Source of the DNA: Granulicella sp. UBA5172
GTDB lineage: Bacteria > Acidobacteriota > Terriglobia > Terriglobales > Acidobacteriaceae
Assembly: GCA_002413385.1 (NCBI GenBank)
Contig: DHWW01000257.1
Coordinates: 374-8,940 of the forward strand
Length of the DNA stretch: 8,567 nt
Reading direction: 5' to 3'
The number at the start of each line of letters is the position of its first letter. Position 1 is the first letter of the stretch. The position numbers were made by a program, and so were the translations under genes. Positions 5,236 to 8,567 of this stretch are shown one piece after another. The notes under the pieces were generated by a model. That model saw nothing but the letters and a program-made list of their open reading frames with translations, searched no databases and was not told the origin of the DNA.

Positions 5236-6159
5236 ATGTGGCATTTGCCCCGCAGAATTACGACGCGTTTCCTTCTGATTGCAATGGCCGGGCTCCTGAC
5301 CACATGCGGCACCCGCATGGTCTCTGCCCAGACCCTTCGGCATTCGACAACCAAGACAGATACAAACCCCGCCGATTTTGTCGGGAATGATACCTGTGCA
5401 ACGTGCCATGATGCCCAAGCAAAAGGCATGGCCGATACCCCCCACTCCAAACTTGCGCTTGAGCATGGCGGAACAGGTGCTACCTGCGAAAGCTGCCACG
5501 GCGCTGGCAAGGCGCACGTGGAATCCGGTGGCGATATCACCAAGATCGTCCAGCTGAATAAGCTCTCCCCGAAGGAGGTCGATGCGACCTGCCTGGGCTG
5601 CCACGCTAATACTCATCCCAACTTCCTCCGCTCCCCGCATGCCAAGGCGGGCGTGAACTGCTTAAGCTGCCACAGCATCCACAAAGCTGCGCCGGAAACG
5701 ACCCTGCTGCTGGCAAAGCAGCCGGATCTGTGCTTCAAGTGTCACACCGACGTAAAGCCATCCTTCTCCATGCCTTTCCACCACAAGGTGAACGAGGGCC
5801 TTGTCAAATGCAGCGACTGCCATGACGTGCATGGCACGTTCGGGAACAACAACCTCAAATCCACCGCCGACCAAAACCTGATCTGCACGAAGTGCCACTC
5901 GGAGACGCGTGGACCGTTCGTGTATGAGCATCCTCCCGTCAGGGCGGAAGGCTGCCTCGCGTGCCACACACCGCATGGTTCTCAGAACGCACGCTTGCTG
6001 AATGTGCCCAATATCAACGGCTTGTGCAATCAGTGCCATAGCCCGGTGGGTGCGGACAACATCCACGGTCAGGGCCCTGGATCTTCAGTGATAACCCCCT
6101 GCACCAGCTGCCACACCATGATTCACGGGTCCAACATTGATCCCTATTTCAAAAGGTAG
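5236..6159 (+). CDS. DmsE/MtrA-family decaheme c-type cytochrome
   Basis: This is a secreted decaheme cytochrome of 307 aa with exactly ten CXXCH haem-attachment sites, from C54-H58 (CATCH) through CESCH, CLGCH, CLSCH, CFKCH, CSDCH, CTKCH, CLACH and CNQCH to C289-H293 (CTSCH). GPFVYEHPPVR..GCLACHTPHGS and the CTSCHTMIHGSN ending are characteristic of the DmsE/MtrA/PioA family. These cytochromes sit inside an outer-membrane porin and carry electrons between periplasm and cell exterior. The signal peptide has MWHLPRR, then a hydrophobic core at about 12-24, and likely cleavage after VSA (before Q). LTTC resembles a lipobox only loosely. ATG 5236 is chosen because GAGGTG at 5223-5228 lies 7 nt upstream; the in-frame TTG at 5221 overlaps that ribosome binding site. 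Operator 3 and a class II-like promoter lie upstream, and the outer-membrane barrel gene follows. Confidence 0.93.
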   Translation: MWHLPRRITTRFLLIAMAGLLTTCGTRMVSAQTLRHSTTKTDTNPADFVGNDTCATCHDAQAKGMADTPHSKLALEHGGTGATCESCHGAGKAHVESGGDITKIVQLNKLSPKEVDATCLGCHANTHPNFLRSPHAKAGVNCLSCHSIHKAAPETTLLLAKQPDLCFKCHTDVKPSFSMPFHHKVNEGLVKCSDCHDVHGTFGNNNLKSTADQNLICTKCHSETRGPFVYEHPPVRAEGCLACHTPHGSQNARLLNVPNINGLCNQCHSPVGADNIHGQGPGSSVITPCTSCHTMIHGSNIDPYFKR

Positions 6160-6191
6160 CGGACCCGAAAACCGTGCCGTCTTGCCATCAT

Positions 6192-6241
6192 CGGGCGGCC
6201 CGGTTCATTTCCTGCACAACTGTTACGCCCATATGTATGGG
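6192..6241. repeat. Inverted repeats between cytochrome and barrel genes
   Basis: The 120-nt gap contains CGGG-CGG-CCCG (6192-6202) and the palindrome CCCATA-TG-TATGGG (6228-6241). The first could form a small hairpin in the mRNA; the second has too short a loop for a good hairpin and looks more like a DNA palindrome. No T-tract follows either one, and no operator of the GTGAT type is present. The two genes are therefore probably co-transcribed, perhaps with some attenuation or stabilisation here. Confidence 0.28.
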
Positions 6242-6279
6242 TTCAACATTAACAAGTTTTACTGCGAATGAGGCTTGAG

Positions 6280-8567
6280 ATGAAGAAGACTGACTGGTTT
6301 TCTCGGCTACCTAATGCACTTCCGGCATCGAAGACGACCCATCGGGCTACAGCGGGCATTGGAATCGCCATCATGTTACTGATGACTGGTATCGCGGGTG
6401 TCCAGGGTCAAACCCTTGCATCTGGCGCTCCTGTGAACACGGTGCAAACAACGCCAGTGGTTCAGCAGGGGTTTGTGATCCATCAGTCTGTGGACCTTGG
6501 TGGTCACGTCGCCGGAATCTTCGGCAGCAGGAACATGTACGACACCTTGGTGAACATCCAGTCCGGCCCACGTGTTCTGGGCCAGACCTATACGATGCAT
6601 GCAGTTCCCGGCTCCAAGCACGCACTCCTGGATTCCCTCACGGCCTTCACTTCAGGCTTTGGCGGCGACCCGTATAACCTTGCCAAGATAGACTTCTCCA
6701 AGGGCAAACTCTACGAGTTCTCCGGAACGTTCCGCCGCGACCGCCAGTACTTCGACTACGACTTATTGGGCAACGCACTTATCCCTGGCGGGCAGTCGAT
6801 TCCCATCGGGTCTGCTGGCGCGCAGGGCTCTTACGCTTGGCCGCAGATGAACGATTCGCCCTTCAAGTTCAACACCGTGCGCAGAATGACCGACACCAAC
6901 CTGACGATCTTTCCGCTCGCAAAAGTAACCTTCCGTGTCGCTTACTCGCAGAACATCTTTCAGGGCCCGGCGCTGAGCCCCGGAGGCTACCCCATCGGCG
7001 CAATGAGCATGTTGCTACAGGAGAATGTGCGCAACAGCACCGACGATTTCATCGGAGCGATCGATTGGAAACCGTTCCAACAGACAAAATTTACCTTTGA
7101 AGAGCAGGTCGTCCACTACAAGGAAAACTCGTACTTTACTCTCGCCCCAGGCACATTGGATGTGCAGGAGTCGAACGGTACACCGGTCTCGTTGGGCGGA
7201 TATGACAGTACTTCCCCTTACACGGCTTCCAAATGCAGCCCTGACATTGCCACTCCCGGCGTAGCTCTCACATCTGCTGCCGGAACGATCGGCCTTCCGG
7301 TGATCGATCCTGCATGTGACGTGAATGCAAGCTATGCGCGCTATCTACCGACGCGCACCCTCTACCCCACCGAGGTGTTCCGGTTTCAGAGTTCCAGCAT
7401 CAGGAACATTGCAACCAACGGAAGCTTCCGCTACACGGAAGCAAATACCAACCTCCCCAACTACAACGAGGTCTGGACGGGCTTGAACTACGTGGCCGCT
7501 AGCAAAACGACACCCGCTTCGGCTATCCGTACGGAGACGTTTACAGGATGGTCCTCTGCAAAGCGGCATGACGTAGGTGCAGAGTTTGGCATCACTTGGC
7601 AGGCACTAAACAAATTGAGCTTCTCCGATCAGTTTTATTTCTCCAATGTTCACGAACCTGGCAGTACCAACGTTTCCGGAGTCAAACAGAGTATCACCGC
7701 GGGTGGCCCCTACACGATCAACTACCCCGGTACGCTGACGTCCGGAACAGTCACTTTCCCGGGCATCAGCAACGGCGTTCTCTCCTATGGCTACTTTGGC
7801 CAGAAGATCCTGACCAATAACCTGACGACAACCTGGGATGCATCGTCTCGCGCTACGTTCTCGCTCACCTATCGCTACAGCACAGACACCATCGTTCAAG
7901 GGAATGCAACCTCGACGGACCCAGAAAATGCCAATTGGACCATCTTTGAAAACGGCGGCATTCTCAACGTCGCCCTTCGCCCCACCGCGCACTGGGACGT
8001 CAATGGAACTGTCGAAGCAATCTACGACAACAACGTGCTGACTCCAATCGACCCACGGCAGACGCAGCACTACCGGTTGCACACGCTATACAGGCCGAAG
8101 CCCTGGGCATCGATCTCCGCTGCCTTCAACGACCGGGAACGGCGGAACAACACCAACAACTCTGGCGACTGGAATCAGTCCTTGCCGTCGTCAACTCCAA
8201 CCGTCTATACCGGTCCCGGCCTTCCCAGCGCTGATAGCGTTGCAATCGGCCCGATCGATCACGTCGACCACAGCCGCGTAGCAAGCATGGGTGTGGTGCT
8301 GACACCGAACGAACACTATGCACTCGACGTCAACTACTCCTACTCGGATGTGTATACGTCGACCAACATCTGCTATAACGCTGCAGCGACGAGCACTCTA
8401 CCTGGTGCAGCTACGGCCAGCGGTACCGCATGCCCTGGAGCAACCGTCAGGGGGACTACCTACTATGAGTACGGGCCAGCCAAGGACTTCATGGATGCTC
8501 CCACACAGTACGCATCCGTCGGTCTGCTGCTGTCCCCGGTCAACTCGCTGCATGGTGGCCTTGGATC
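6280..8567 (+). CDS. MtrB/PioB-like outer-membrane beta-barrel, 3'-truncated
   Basis: The frame opens at ATG 6280, with GAGG at 6270-6273 lying 6 nt upstream. It remains open to the window end: 762 complete codons and no stop. The N-terminus is a long signal peptide: a basic stretch to about residue 26, a hydrophobic core IGIAIMLLMTGIAGV (27-41), and likely cleavage after VQG (43). The mature start has GHVAGIFGSRNMYDTLVNI and SGPRVLGQ, then GFGGDPYN and FRRDRQYFDYDLLGN, a block I recall from acidobacterial barrel proteins. The rest is rich in aromatic, Asn, Thr and Ser residues with alternating-strand texture, as in large outer-membrane barrels. MtrB/PioB barrels (about 700 aa or more) sheath a decaheme cytochrome like the one encoded just upstream. 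It lacks the N-terminal CXXC of Shewanella MtrB; the few Cys present lie in presumed loops. MtrB-type function is inferred mainly from the partner gene; another porin class is possible. Confidence 0.78.
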   Translation, partial: MKKTDWFSRLPNALPASKTTHRATAGIGIAIMLLMTGIAGVQGQTLASGAPVNTVQTTPVVQQGFVIHQSVDLGGHVAGIFGSRNMYDTLVNIQSGPRVLGQTYTMHAVPGSKHALLDSLTAFTSGFGGDPYNLAKIDFSKGKLYEFSGTFRRDRQYFDYDLLGNALIPGGQSIPIGSAGAQGSYAWPQMNDSPFKFNTVRRMTDTNLTIFPLAKVTFRVAYSQNIFQGPALSPGGYPIGAMSMLLQENVRNSTDDFIGAIDWKPFQQTKFTFEEQVVHYKENSYFTLAPGTLDVQESNGTPVSLGGYDSTSPYTASKCSPDIATPGVALTSAAGTIGLPVIDPACDVNASYARYLPTRTLYPTEVFRFQSSSIRNIATNGSFRYTEANTNLPNYNEVWTGLNYVAASKTTPASAIRTETFTGWSSAKRHDVGAEFGITWQALNKLSFSDQFYFSNVHEPGSTNVSGVKQSITAGGPYTINYPGTLTSGTVTFPGISNGVLSYGYFGQKILTNNLTTTWDASSRATFSLTYRYSTDTIVQGNATSTDPENANWTIFENGGILNVALRPTAHWDVNGTVEAIYDNNVLTPIDPRQTQHYRLHTLYRPKPWASISAAFNDRERRNNTNNSGDWNQSLPSSTPTVYTGPGLPSADSVAIGPIDHVDHSRVASMGVVLTPNEHYALDVNYSYSDVYTSTNICYNAAATSTLPGAATASGTACPGATVRGTTYYEYGPAKDFMDAPTQYASVGLLLSPVNSLHGGLG

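Noticed and set aside
5160..5390. A 76-codon plus-strand frame over the cytochrome leader and signal peptide
   Set aside because: It is out of frame with the cytochrome, has no ribosome binding site, and overlaps the clear signal-peptide coding region.
6160..6279. Looked for a terminator and separate promoter between the cytochrome and barrel genes
   Set aside because: The inverted repeats here lack T-tracts, and no GTGAT-type operator or convincing -10/-35 pair is visible, so co-transcription is more likely.
1..8567. Searched for CRISPR arrays, tRNAs, insertion sequences and long direct repeats
   Set aside because: No regularly spaced repeats, tRNA-like cloverleaf, transposase or terminal inverted repeats were seen by eye on either strand.

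Overview
The window looks like a piece of an environmental, Gram-negative heterotroph. It most resembles Acidobacteriota of the Terriglobia/Acidobacteriaceae type. That placement is an inference from recalled protein resemblance: a GH28 pectinase beside UxaE, a Cys-rich Crp/Fnr regulator, and a DmsE-type decaheme cytochrome with a 'YDTLVN..SGPR' outer-membrane barrel. No rRNA or other taxonomic marker is present. The first 26 bases are not biological. Positions 2-26 match the Illumina Nextera read-2 transposase adapter, so the window starts at a contig end with untrimmed adapter.

Region 1 (about 27-3696, plus strand) is a pectin/galacturonate catabolic operon. It holds a 5'-truncated GH28 polygalacturonase, UxaE (tagaturonate/fructuronate epimerase), a GntK-type gluconokinase and an SDR oxidoreductase. 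The genes are tightly packed: there are 40 nt between GH28 and uxaE, no gap between uxaE and gntK, and 11 nt between gntK and the SDR start. GH28 releases galacturonate from pectin and UxaE interconverts the two ketouronates. The SDR and kinase handle a downstream sugar acid that the sequence alone does not identify.

Region 2 (3740-5235) is a regulatory hub. A minus-strand Crp/Fnr regulator has an N-terminal Cys cluster and a CRP-like R-E-x-x-x-R recognition helix. It is followed by roughly 760 nt between its start and the cytochrome gene. This stretch holds three well-formed operators (GTGAT-N4-RTCAC), two of them at class II activation distance from plausible -10 boxes. It also holds a 42-codon membrane microprotein gene with a strong Shine-Dalgarno, and at least two inverted repeats.

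Region 3 (5236-8567, plus strand) encodes a porin-cytochrome conduit. A secreted 307-aa cytochrome with exactly ten CXXCH haem sites (DmsE/MtrA/PioA family) is followed 120 nt later by a large outer-membrane beta-barrel protein, cut by the window end after 762 codons. Together they resemble the MtrA-MtrB/PioA-PioB trans-outer-membrane electron conduit. The Crp/Fnr protein is the obvious candidate to switch this module and the microprotein on, probably in response to a redox, NO or oxygen signal.
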